Shown: positions 1 through 8,265 of the stretch, one piece after another | Layout: each line of letters opens with the position of its first letter | Position numbering within the stretch: the first letter of the stretch is position 1 | Source: GCA-2719315 sp964448645 | GTDB lineage: Bacteria; Bacteroidota; Bacteroidia; Flavobacteriales; Flavobacteriaceae | NCBI GenBank assembly: GCA_964448645.1 | Contig: CAYUZY010000057.1 | Location: 1 to 12,430, forward strand | Reading direction: 5' to 3' | DNA length: 12,430 bases | Made by a program: the position numbers and the translations under genes | Notes under the pieces: generated by a model | What the model saw: only the letters and a program-made list of their open reading frames with translations | Databases searched by the model: none | Told to the model about the DNA's origin: nothing

Positions 1-54
1 CCCGCGACCCCATGCGTGACAGGCATGTATTCTAACCAACTGAACTACCAGACC
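1..54 (-). tRNA. tRNA-Asp (anticodon GTC), 3' part cut off by window edge
   Basis: Read on the minus strand from 54 down to 1, this is the first 54 nt of an aspartate tRNA. The 7-nt acceptor strand GGTCTGG is followed by TA, a D arm (GTTC pairing with GAAT around a loop containing GG), and an anticodon stem CATGC/GCATG closing the loop CTGTCAC. The anticodon GTC lies at 18-20. The 5-nt variable region and the first strand of the T stem (GCGGG) are present. The T loop, the second T-stem strand and the 3' acceptor strand lie beyond position 1. It decodes GAC and GAT codons. It follows trxA on the same strand after 63 nt and has its own candidate -7 box at 68-75. Confidence 0.95.
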
Positions 55-67
55 TTTTTAATGCTTG

Positions 68-75
68 CAAATATA
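68..75 (-). promoter_or_regulatory. Candidate Bacteroidota -7 box for tRNA-Asp
   Basis: On the minus strand this reads TATATTTG, a full match to the Bacteroidota -7 consensus TAnnTTTG. It ends 13 nt before the first base of tRNA-Asp, so transcription would begin a few bases upstream of the mature 5' end. No TTG-type -33 element is visible at the usual 19-21 bp spacing. The assignment rests on the -7 match and its position only. Confidence 0.5.
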
Positions 76-79
76 CACT

Positions 80-95
80 GGAATTTAATTATTCC
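80..95. repeat. Short inverted repeat between trxA and tRNA-Asp
   Basis: The arms GGAAT (80-84) and ATTCC (91-95) flank a 6-nt AT loop downstream of trxA. A 5-bp stem with only two G-C pairs and no following T run on the minus strand is a poor intrinsic terminator. It could be a weak hairpin or simply chance. Confidence 0.2.
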
Positions 96-117
96 TATTA
101 AATGGTAATCAAAAAAA

Positions 118-435
118 TTAAATTAAAGCATCTAAAGCTTCAGCATAAGTTTGCTTTGAGGAAACTCCAACTTTACGATCAACCAATTCTCCTTTATTAA
201 AAATAAGAACTGTTGGTATATTACGAACACCATATTTAGCAGCAAACTCCTGGTTATTATCTACATCTAGTTTTCCTACAATTGCCTTTCCAGAATAATC
301 GTTACTAATTTCGTCAATTATTGGACCGACCATTCTACATGGACCACACCATTCAGCCCAAAAGTCAACCATAACTGGCTTATCTGAATCTAAAACTAAT
401 TCCTGAAAATTTGAATCTTTAATTTCTAATGCCAT
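118..435 (-). CDS. trxA: Thioredoxin
   Basis: This encodes a 105-residue cytosolic thioredoxin, the usual full length for the family. It reduces protein disulfides and is itself recharged by thioredoxin reductase. The active site WCGPC is at residues 29-33 (C30 and C33), preceded by the buried Asp24 in VDFWA. The conserved cis-proline is Pro74 in NIPTV, so the complete thioredoxin fold is present without a signal peptide or membrane segment. The ATG at 433-435 fits the normal N-terminus. There is no Shine-Dalgarno; the bases before the start are A-rich, as is typical of Bacteroidota. It lies 57 nt downstream of dnaE on the same strand, an arrangement I recall from other Bacteroidota, so co-transcription is likely. 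A candidate internal -7 box at 449-456 could also drive it separately. Confidence 0.97.
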   Translation of the reverse strand: MALEIKDSNFQELVLDSDKPVMVDFWAEWCGPCRMVGPIIDEISNDYSGKAIVGKLDVDNNQEFAAKYGVRNIPTVLIFNKGELVDRKVGVSSKQTYAEALDALI

Positions 436-448
436 TTTATTTTTTCTT

Positions 449-456
449 CAAAATTA
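449..456 (-). promoter_or_regulatory. Candidate Bacteroidota -7 box for trxA
   Basis: On the minus strand this reads TAATTTTG, matching TAnnTTTG, and it ends exactly 13 nt before the trxA ATG. Transcription from here would give a leader of only a few nucleotides. No TTG is found at -33 spacing; the nearest, on the minus strand at 487-489, is too far away. It may be an internal promoter within a dnaE-trxA operon. Confidence 0.4.
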
Positions 457-492
457 ATTAATTTTTTAAAAAATTTAAATAAATATCAAACT

Positions 493-3400
493 CTAATTTA
501 ACTTAAAATCAAAGTCTTCTTTATCTAATTCTTTTAGAAGTTTAGGAGTTATATCTATTTTGTTTTTTTTACTATTTAGTATAATCCTCATTTTTTCATC
601 ATTATCATAAATATCAAAAAACAAATGTTTATTCCCTTTAAACCCATTTAAATTACTTTCTATCTTTTCAACTAAACCATCTTTAATTTGTTTAATATTA
701 ATTTGAAAAGTTAATTTCTTTGAATTTTTTATTATTGTATCTTCTAATAATTCAAAGCTCATAAATTGAATTCTAGGATCACCTTGTCTTCCAGTTTCTT
801 TACTGTACCAACCCTCTTTTACTAAAATTTTTATTCTAATAAATTGATTAACTACTAGAAAATGTCTGAATTTTAAATAATCCTCTCCAAAAATTCTAAA
901 TTCATGTTGATCAGTAAAATCTTCAACTAGAAATTTTGCCCAGCTTCTCCCATTTTTAGTTTCTAAATTTTCAACATCATTAATAATTCCTGCTACCCAA
1001 AATTCTTTATTTATTAAAGGGTTAAGGTCAACCATATTACTAAAACTAATACTGACAAAATGTTTTATTTCTTGCTTAAAATCATCAAGAGGGTGTGCTG
1101 ATATGTATATTCCTACAACTTCTTTTTCTCTTTTAAGCTGAATAAGATTATTCCATTTTTCACAGGGGGGAATTGTTAAGTCTTGATAAGTTTTTTCAGT
1201 TTTTTCTCCAAATAAACTGATTTGTGAAGAATTAAGATTTTCCTGATACTTTGAACCATACTTTAAAGTTCTTTCTAAAAATGTAATTCCATCAACATCA
1301 GGATTAAAATATTGAGCTCGATGAGCTTGATCAAAAGAATCTAAACCTCCTGCTAAAATTAAATTTTCAAATGTTTTTTTATTTGCAGATCTAAGATCAA
1401 TTCTCTTAACTAAATCAAAAACAGAATCATACTTTTTTTCTTTTCTATTTTCAACTATAGTTTTAACTGCATTTTTACCCACTCCTTTAACAGCTCCCAT
1501 TCCGAAACGGATTTCCTTTTTTTCATTTACAGTAAATTTATAAAATGACTCATTGACATCTGGTCCTAAAACATTCAATCCCATTCTTCTACATTCCTCC
1601 ATAAAAAAAGTAACTTGTTTAATATCATTCATGTTATTTGACAAAACTGCAGCCATAAATTCAGCTGGATAATGTGCTTTCAAATAAGCTGTTTGATAAC
1701 CAATAAAAGCATAACAAGTAGAATGTGACTTATTGAATGCATACGAAGCAAAAGCTTCCCAATCTTTCCATATTTTTTCAAGAATTTCCTCATCATGACC
1801 ATTTGCCTTACCTCCTTTTATAAATTTTGGCTTTAAATTATTTAAAAGATCTAAAATTTTCTTTCCCATCGCTTTTCTCAATAAATCGGCATCACCTTTT
1901 GAAAATGAAGCAATTTTTTGAGATAATAACATAACTTGTTCTTGATAAACTGTAATTCCATATGTTTCCTTTAGAAACTCTTCCATAACATCAAGATCAT
2001 ATACTATAGATTCTTCACCATTTTTTCTAGCAACAAAACTTGGTATATAATCTAAAGGGCCCGGTCTATACAATGCATTCATCGCTATTAAATCTCCAAA
2101 AACATTTGGCTTTAATTCTCTTAAATATTTTTTCATTCCCAAAGATTCATATTGAAAAATTCCAACTGTATCTCCTCGTTGAAATAATTCATAAGTAATC
2201 TTATCATCTAAAGGAAATAAGTCTGGATGAAGATCTACGTTATGTTTATACTTTATTAACTTACAGGTTTCCTTTATTAAAGTAAGTGTTTTTAAACCTA
2301 AAAAATCCATCTTCAAAAGCCCTGCATCTTCTACAACTGAATTATCAAATTGAGTTGCAAAAAGTTCAGAATCTTTAGCTCTTGCAACAGGAACAAAATC
2401 AGTTAAATCTCCAGGAGTAATTATAATTCCACATGCATGTGTGCCAGTATTTCTAATTGTTCCCTCTAATATTTGAGCTTGTTTAAGAGTTTGAGCTATT
2501 AAGTCATCCCTCTTTACCAGTTCTTTTAACTCTTTAACTCTACTATATTCATCTACTCTTAATTTTTCTTTTAATTCTTCAATTGAAGAGCTAAAAATTT
2601 CATTTAAAGAAATATTTGGAACTAATTTTGCAATTCTATCTGCATCAGATAAGGATACATCTAAAACTCTTGCTGTATCTCTAATTGAAGATTTTGCAGC
2701 CATTGACCCATAAGTTATTATTTGAGCTACTTGATTTAATCCATATTTTTCTATAACATAATCTATAACTTTTGATCTACCTTCATCATCAAAATCAATA
2801 TCAATGTCAGGTAAACTTACTCTATCCGGATTAAGAAATCTTTCAAAAAGCAAATTATATTTTATAGGGTCTATATTTGTTATTTCTAAACAATAGGCAA
2901 CAACAGAACCTGCTGCTGATCCTCTACCTGGACCCACTGAAACTCCCATTTTTTTTGAAGCAGAAATAAAATCTTGCACAATTAAAAAATACCCCGGATA
3001 ACCGGTATTCGATATAACATTTAATTCAAAATCAATTCTATCCTTTATTTCCTCAGATATAGTTTCGTATCTTTTTTTTGCTCCTTCATAAGTTAAAAAC
3101 TCTAAATATTTATTTTCTCTTACACTATCATCCTCATTAACAAACTCTTTAAAACTTTCTGGAATAATAAACTTTGGAAGAAGCACTTCTCTAGATAAAT
3201 CATAATATTCAATTTTATTAATAATTTCTCCTATTGAATTAATTGCTTCTGGAATATCAGAAAATAATTTTTTCATCTCTTCCTGAGATTTAAAATAATA
3301 TTCATGATTCATTAAACCATACCTAAACCCTCTACCTTTACCAATAGGTGTAACTTGTTTTTCACCATCTTTTAAGCAAAGTAAAATATCGTGAGCATTT

Positions 3401-4824
3401 GCTTGACTTTTCTCAGTATAATATGTGTTATTTGTCGCAACTAAAGATATTTTGTGCTTATTAGACAATGAAATTAAAGTCTCATTTACTACATCTTCAT
3501 CATCTTGTGAATGTCTCATTATTTCTATGTATAAGTCATCTCCAAAATTTTTCTTCCACCACACTAATGATTCTTCTCCTTGAGTTAAACCAATATTTAA
3601 TATTTTCGAAGGAACCTCTCCATATAAATTTCCTGTCAACACAATAAGATCCTCTTTATATTTCTCTACAATCTCTTTATCTATTCTTGGAACATAATAA
3701 AATCCTTCTTTAAATGATATTGAACTCATTTTTGATAAATTATCATATCCTTTTTTGCTCTTTGCTAAAAAAACAATTTGATATCCATCATTCCTTCTTG
3801 TTTTATCTAAGTGATTTTCACAAACAAAAAACTCACAACCTATAATAGGTTTAATTTTATTATTATCTTCTGAAATACTTTTATTATAGTTTTTTACTTC
3901 TTTAATAAGTCGAAATGATCCCATTAAATTTGCATGGTCAGTCAACGCAATTGCAGGCATTTTATAATCTATAGCTTTAGATATTAAATTTGAAATTTTA
4001 GATGTTGACTGAAGTATCGAAAATTGAGAATGAACATGGAGATGAGAAAAAACTTGATTCTCTAAATTTGAAAACTCTGTATCAACTTTTAAAGGAGTTG
4101 ATTTTAGATCATCTTCTTTTTTCTTTAATTCCTCTGAAGCTAACTTAAAACTTTCATGATCTAAACCTAAAACAGGGACAACATCCTTAAATTTTTCTTC
4201 AATTTTAGCATGTATCTGAGCTATCTCCTTTATCGACGACTGATTATTTAAAAGTTTTCTTCTAAACAATTCTATTAGACACCTACTAGTAGCTTCAACA
4301 TCAGCTGTTGCATTATGAGCCTCTTCAAAATTCTCATTAAATAAATTAAGATATAATTCAGATAAAGTTGGAAATTTAAACTTTCCTCCTCTTCCTCCAG
4401 GAAGTTTGCAAATTTCAGCAGTAAACTCTGAACACGAATCAATAATTGGAAATTTCTCAATTTTATTCTCATTTCCAAGTCTAATTAATTCAGCTCCTAT
4501 AATATTAATGTCAAACTTAACATTATGACCACATACGTATTTACAATTATTAATTGAATTCAAAAATGTTTTTAAAACATTTTCTATTTTTTCTCCCCTT
4601 AAATTTGCTAATGAAGTTGAAATTCCATGAATTTTTTCTGATTCATATGGTATAGTATATCCTTCTGGTTTAATTATAAAACTTTTATTTTCAATACATA
4701 ATCCACTAAAATCATGAATTTGCCATGCAATTTGAACACATCTAGGCCAATTATCACTATCTGAAAGAGGTGCATTCCACTTTTTGGGTAACCCAGTAGT
4801 TTCTGTATCAAAAATTAAAAACAT
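493..4824 (-). CDS. dnaE: DNA polymerase III alpha subunit with fused N-terminal 3'-5' exonuclease
   Basis: This encodes the 1443-residue replicative polymerase, longer than E. coli DnaE (1160) because a DnaQ-like proofreading domain is fused at the N-terminus. The exonuclease (about 1-190) shows the DEDDh set: D6 and E8 in DTETTG, D105, H170 and D175. A PHP domain follows from about residue 258 (HLHVH at 261-265). The polymerase palm has PDIDIDF at 672-678 (catalytic D673 and D675), and the third aspartate is D840 in KMDFLGL. A helix-hairpin-helix region lies near 1105-1150 and a clamp-binding motif QISLF at 1201-1205. An OB fold occupies about 1270-1340. The PHP site is only partly conserved: the late motif reads ATNNTYY where ATND is common. 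The ATG at 4822-4824 places the first exonuclease motif normally. From memory, this architecture is usual in Flavobacteriia. It heads the likely dnaE-trxA transcript and is divergent from mfd. Confidence 0.97.
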   Translation of the reverse strand: MFLIFDTETTGLPKKWNAPLSDSDNWPRCVQIAWQIHDFSGLCIENKSFIIKPEGYTIPYESEKIHGISTSLANLRGEKIENVLKTFLNSINNCKYVCGHNVKFDINIIGAELIRLGNENKIEKFPIIDSCSEFTAEICKLPGGRGGKFKFPTLSELYLNLFNENFEEAHNATADVEATSRCLIELFRRKLLNNQSSIKEIAQIHAKIEEKFKDVVPVLGLDHESFKLASEELKKKEDDLKSTPLKVDTEFSNLENQVFSHLHVHSQFSILQSTSKISNLISKAIDYKMPAIALTDHANLMGSFRLIKEVKNYNKSISEDNNKIKPIIGCEFFVCENHLDKTRRNDGYQIVFLAKSKKGYDNLSKMSSISFKEGFYYVPRIDKEIVEKYKEDLIVLTGNLYGEVPSKILNIGLTQGEESLVWWKKNFGDDLYIEIMRHSQDDEDVVNETLISLSNKHKISLVATNNTYYTEKSQANAHDILLCLKDGEKQVTPIGKGRGFRYGLMNHEYYFKSQEEMKKLFSDIPEAINSIGEIINKIEYYDLSREVLLPKFIIPESFKEFVNEDDSVRENKYLEFLTYEGAKKRYETISEEIKDRIDFELNVISNTGYPGYFLIVQDFISASKKMGVSVGPGRGSAAGSVVAYCLEITNIDPIKYNLLFERFLNPDRVSLPDIDIDFDDEGRSKVIDYVIEKYGLNQVAQIITYGSMAAKSSIRDTARVLDVSLSDADRIAKLVPNISLNEIFSSSIEELKEKLRVDEYSRVKELKELVKRDDLIAQTLKQAQILEGTIRNTGTHACGIIITPGDLTDFVPVARAKDSELFATQFDNSVVEDAGLLKMDFLGLKTLTLIKETCKLIKYKHNVDLHPDLFPLDDKITYELFQRGDTVGIFQYESLGMKKYLRELKPNVFGDLIAMNALYRPGPLDYIPSFVARKNGEESIVYDLDVMEEFLKETYGITVYQEQVMLLSQKIASFSKGDADLLRKAMGKKILDLLNNLKPKFIKGGKANGHDEEILEKIWKDWEAFASYAFNKSHSTCYAFIGYQTAYLKAHYPAEFMAAVLSNNMNDIKQVTFFMEECRRMGLNVLGPDVNESFYKFTVNEKKEIRFGMGAVKGVGKNAVKTIVENRKEKKYDSVFDLVKRIDLRSANKKTFENLILAGGLDSFDQAHRAQYFNPDVDGITFLERTLKYGSKYQENLNSSQISLFGEKTEKTYQDLTIPPCEKWNNLIQLKREKEVVGIYISAHPLDDFKQEIKHFVSISFSNMVDLNPLINKEFWVAGIINDVENLETKNGRSWAKFLVEDFTDQHEFRIFGEDYLKFRHFLVVNQFIRIKILVKEGWYSKETGRQGDPRIQFMSFELLEDTIIKNSKKLTFQINIKQIKDGLVEKIESNLNGFKGNKHLFFDIYDNDEKMRIILNSKKNKIDITPKLLKELDKEDFDFKLN

Positions 4825-4885
4825 AAAAACTTATATTAAAGCTAATGTAACTTTAATAATATTTTATTTTAAATTTTTTTTTTAG

Positions 4886-4898
4886 TAGTTATTAACTA
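4886..4898. repeat. 13-bp dyad in the dnaE-mfd divergent spacer
   Basis: TAGTTA (4886-4891), a central T, and TAACTA (4893-4898) form a perfect 6-bp inverted repeat. It lies in the 177-bp AT-rich spacer between the divergent dnaE and mfd genes, about where the -33 region of the candidate mfd promoter would fall. It could be an operator, but the spacer is so AT-rich that chance is a serious alternative. I see no other structured element in this spacer apart from the -7 box at 4921-4928. Confidence 0.25.
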
Positions 4899-4920
4899 TT
4901 AAATTAAACTTTTTGAAGTT

Positions 4921-4928
4921 TATATTTG
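4921..4928 (+). promoter_or_regulatory. Candidate Bacteroidota -7 box for mfd
   Basis: TATATTTG is a full match to TAnnTTTG, oriented toward mfd. It lies 73 nt before the TTG at 5002 but only 10 nt before an in-frame ATT at 4939, which is close to the 11-13 nt spacing seen at trxA, the ACT gene and metG. This supports an upstream mfd start. No TTG is present at -33 spacing. Confidence 0.4.
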
Positions 4929-5001
4929 TATCAAAAAAATTAAACCAAACATCAACTTATATAAAAATTTAATTTCTCAAAATGAAATAAAAAATTCCAT
5001 T

Positions 5002-8000
5002 TTGTCAAATGAATTAATCTATATAAAAGGTCTTATTGGATCAGGTAAAAGTTATAGAATAGCTTCTTTATTTAAAAAGTCAAGTAATGATTTTTTTATA
5101 ATACTAAATAATCAAGAAGAAGCTACTTATTATTTAAATGACTTTGAAAATATTCTTTCAAAAGATGAGGTCTTATTTTTTCCATCAAGTTTTAAAAAAG
5201 AAGCCACTCAAGAAATTTATGAAAATTCAAATATTTTATTAAGATCTGAAGTTCTAAAAAAAGTAAAAAATAAAAATAAACCTAGATTAATTGTCAGTTA
5301 TTCAGAAGCCATATTTGAAAAAATTATTTCACAAAGTACTTTAAACAAAAAATCTCTTAAAATAAATAGAGAAAAATCTTTTTCATTAGATTCAATAAAT
5401 GAACTTTTATTTAAATTAGGTTTTAATCGTGTCCCTTTTGTTTCAACTCCAGGAGAATTTTCTATAAGAGGAGGAATTCTAGATATTTTTTCTTTTTCAT
5501 ATAATCATCCCTATCGATTAGAATTTTTTGATGATAAAGTTGAAAGAATATGTAGTTTTAATGTTGAAACTCAACTTTCAATTAATGCTTTTGATAGCAT
5601 AACAATTATTCCGAACACTTCTAATATAGATTTTTCAAATAAAAGAGATTCTATAATAGATTTTTTTTACGAAAACACAGTATATGTTTTTAATGATTTT
5701 GACCAAACAATGAAAATTTTAAATCAATTATATAGTGATGCAGAAAAATTTTACAAATCAAAAATAAATAATGATCAAACACCTAAAACTTTATTTATAA
5801 ATGACTCTGAAATAACAGAAAAGATTAAAAACAAAAATGTAATAATATTTGAGCCTTCATTTCACATTAAGAAATTAAAAAAAATTGAAATTGATCAAAA
5901 CCCTCAACCAAGTTTCAATAAAAAATTTAATTTATTAATTGATCATCTTAATAGAAATAGTGATAAAGGATTTGAAAATTTTATCTTTTGTTCAAATGAA
6001 AATCAGGCAAAAAGATTTCATGACATTTTTCAAGAAATGGAAATTCCTTTAAAATATAAGACAATTATAAAACCTCTATATAAGGGATTTGAAGATGAAG
6101 AAGCGCAAATTTCATTTTTTACAGATCACCAAATTTTTGAAAGATATCACAAATATAAATTAAGAAATAATTATTCTAATTATAAAAACCTCAGTCTTAA
6201 AGAAATTAATAAATTAAATAAGGGTGATTATGTAACTCATATTGATCATGGAATAGGAAAGTTTGCAGGTTTATTAAAAATTGAAGTTAATAATAGCTTT
6301 CAAGAAGCTGTAAAAATTTTATATGGAGATAGTGATATTCTTTATTTAAGTATTCACTCTCTTTATAAAATTTCTAAATATAATGGGAAAGATGGTGCAA
6401 TTCCTAAAATATATAAATTAGGATCAAAGGCATGGAAAAATCTTAAACTTAACACAAAGAAAAAAGTTAAAAAGATAGCCTTTGATTTAATCAAACTTTA
6501 TGCAAAAAGAAAAGAAAAAATTGGATTTTCTTTTAATCCTGATAGTTCTTTGCAATGGGAGTTAGAAGCGTCTTTTTTATTTGAAGATACACCAGATCAA
6601 ACTAAAACTACTAATGATGTTAAATCAGATATGGAATCTCCACATCCAATGGACAGATTAATTTGTGGAGATGTAGGTTTTGGTAAAACAGAAATTGCTA
6701 TAAGAGCTGCATTTAAAGCTGTGGACAATAATAAACAAGTTGCTGTTCTTGTCCCAACAACAATTTTAGCATTTCAACATTATAATTCATTTTCCGAAAG
6801 ATTAAAAGATTTTCCAATAACTATAGATTATCTAAATAGATTTAGATCCTTAAAAGAAAAAAAAGATATATCTGAAAAATTGACCTCTGGAAAAATAGAT
6901 GTTTTAATTGGAACTCACCAAATAGTTAATAATATCATTTTTAAAGACTTAGGTTTATTGATCGTAGACGAAGAACAAAAATTTGGGGTATCAATTAAAG
7001 AAAAACTTCGAAATTTAAAAGTAAATGTTGATGTATTAACTTTAACCGCTACACCTATTCCAAGAACATTACAATTTAGCTTAATTTCAGCAAGAGATCT
7101 TTCAATTATTACAACGCCACCTCCTAATAGATATCCAATCCAAACTGAGATAATTAGATTTGATGAAAATATTATTAAAGAGGCTATTATCTATGAAATG
7201 CAAAGAGGAGGTCAAGTTTTTTTTATTCACAATTTAGTAAATAACATTTCTGAAGTATTTGAATTTATTCAAAGACTTGTCCCTGATGCAAAAATTGTAA
7301 TTGGGCATGGTCAAATGCAAGGAAAAAAATTAGAAAAAACCATGTTAGAATTTATTAAAGGCAAACATGATGTACTTATTGCTACAACAATAATAGAAAA
7401 TGGTCTTGATGTTCCAAATGCTAATACAATTTTCATAAATAATGCAAATAATTTTGGATTGAGTGATTTACATCAAATGAGAGGTCGAGTTGGAAGAAGT
7501 AATAAAAAAGCTTTTTGTTATTTAATTTCACCTGAAAATTCAAATATGACAACAGAAGCAACTAAAAGAATAAAAGCAATTGAAGAAAATTCTAATCTAG
7601 GATCAGGAATTAATATAGCAATGAAAGATCTTGAAATTAGAGGAGCTGGAAACCTTTTAGGAGCAGATCAATCAGGTTTTATTAATGAAATGGGATTTGA
7701 AACTTATCAAAAAATTCTCCAAGAAGCTATTGATGAATTAAAAGAAAAAGAATTCAAAGAATTATATAAATCCGAAAAATTAGATGATCCCTATTACATT
7801 AAAGATATTCAAATAGATACTGATTTAGAAATACTTATTCCCGATAACTATATAAATGATACAACTGAAAGACTTTCTTTATATCAGGAACTATCTATAA
7901 TAAATGATAAAGAAAATCTGGAAAATTTTAAACTAAAATTAAAAGATCGTTTTGGTAAAATACCAAAAGAAACGAATGAATTAATTGAAACGATTAAGTT

Positions 8001-8265
8001 AAAATGGATTTTGAAAAAAATTGCTATTGAAAAGATAGTTATTAAGAAAAATCAGTTTATCGGTTATTTCATTAATAATCAGAATAATCCATTTTTTAAC
8101 AGTAATATTTTTTCAAATTTGATTTTAAAAATTCAAAATCAAAATAAAGTTGTAAGAATTAAAGAAAAGGAAACAAAGAAAGGTCTAAGATTATTATTAA
8201 TTATAGACAATATAGAAAATATTAAAAAATTAAATAAAGTTATAAATAAACTTTTGGGCTCATAA
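5002..8265 (+). CDS. mfd: Transcription-repair coupling factor (Mfd); true start probably further upstream
   Basis: Mfd is a DNA translocase that dislodges RNA polymerase stalled at DNA damage and recruits UvrA for nucleotide excision repair. From TTG 5002 it has 1087 residues (E. coli 1148). The UvrB-like N-terminal module covers roughly residues 1-340. The RNA-polymerase-interaction domain begins near 404 (KGDYVTHIDHGIGKF). The RecG-like motor has Walker A GDVGFGKT at 556-563, the Walker B box DEEQ at 656-659, TATPIPRT at 682-689, and motif VI QMRGRVGRS at 825-833. The C-terminal regulatory domain runs from about 930. An extra Walker A pattern (G10, G15-K16-S17) occurs near the N-terminus. 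The frame stays open upstream to 4903 with no ATG, and the upstream translation looks like the usual family N-terminus, so an ATT start at 4939 (21 more residues) is plausible. The stop overlaps the convergent gene by 6 nt. Confidence 0.96.
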   Translation: MSNELIYIKGLIGSGKSYRIASLFKKSSNDFFIILNNQEEATYYLNDFENILSKDEVLFFPSSFKKEATQEIYENSNILLRSEVLKKVKNKNKPRLIVSYSEAIFEKIISQSTLNKKSLKINREKSFSLDSINELLFKLGFNRVPFVSTPGEFSIRGGILDIFSFSYNHPYRLEFFDDKVERICSFNVETQLSINAFDSITIIPNTSNIDFSNKRDSIIDFFYENTVYVFNDFDQTMKILNQLYSDAEKFYKSKINNDQTPKTLFINDSEITEKIKNKNVIIFEPSFHIKKLKKIEIDQNPQPSFNKKFNLLIDHLNRNSDKGFENFIFCSNENQAKRFHDIFQEMEIPLKYKTIIKPLYKGFEDEEAQISFFTDHQIFERYHKYKLRNNYSNYKNLSLKEINKLNKGDYVTHIDHGIGKFAGLLKIEVNNSFQEAVKILYGDSDILYLSIHSLYKISKYNGKDGAIPKIYKLGSKAWKNLKLNTKKKVKKIAFDLIKLYAKRKEKIGFSFNPDSSLQWELEASFLFEDTPDQTKTTNDVKSDMESPHPMDRLICGDVGFGKTEIAIRAAFKAVDNNKQVAVLVPTTILAFQHYNSFSERLKDFPITIDYLNRFRSLKEKKDISEKLTSGKIDVLIGTHQIVNNIIFKDLGLLIVDEEQKFGVSIKEKLRNLKVNVDVLTLTATPIPRTLQFSLISARDLSIITTPPPNRYPIQTEIIRFDENIIKEAIIYEMQRGGQVFFIHNLVNNISEVFEFIQRLVPDAKIVIGHGQMQGKKLEKTMLEFIKGKHDVLIATTIIENGLDVPNANTIFINNANNFGLSDLHQMRGRVGRSNKKAFCYLISPENSNMTTEATKRIKAIEENSNLGSGINIAMKDLEIRGAGNLLGADQSGFINEMGFETYQKILQEAIDELKEKEFKELYKSEKLDDPYYIKDIQIDTDLEILIPDNYINDTTERLSLYQELSIINDKENLENFKLKLKDRFGKIPKETNELIETIKLKWILKKIAIEKIVIKKNQFIGYFINNQNNPFFNSNIFSNLILKIQNQNKVVRIKEKETKKGLRLLLIIDNIENIKKLNKVINKLLGS

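Noticed and set aside
461..474. 14-bp palindrome ATTTTTTAAAAAAT between dnaE and trxA, considered as a terminator
   Set aside because: It has no G-C pairs, so the hairpin would be unstable. It is better explained by AT-rich spacer composition.
4275..4478. 67-codon frame within dnaE on the minus strand
   Set aside because: It is out of frame inside the conserved exonuclease domain of dnaE, with a Leu-rich composition typical of shifted AT-rich coding sequence.
4825..5001. Search of the dnaE-mfd spacer for a riboswitch, small RNA or dnaE -7 box
   Set aside because: It is almost pure AT with no structured GC-containing stems. On the minus strand there is no full TAnnTTTG match; the closest, TACATTAG at 4842-4849, differs in a core base.
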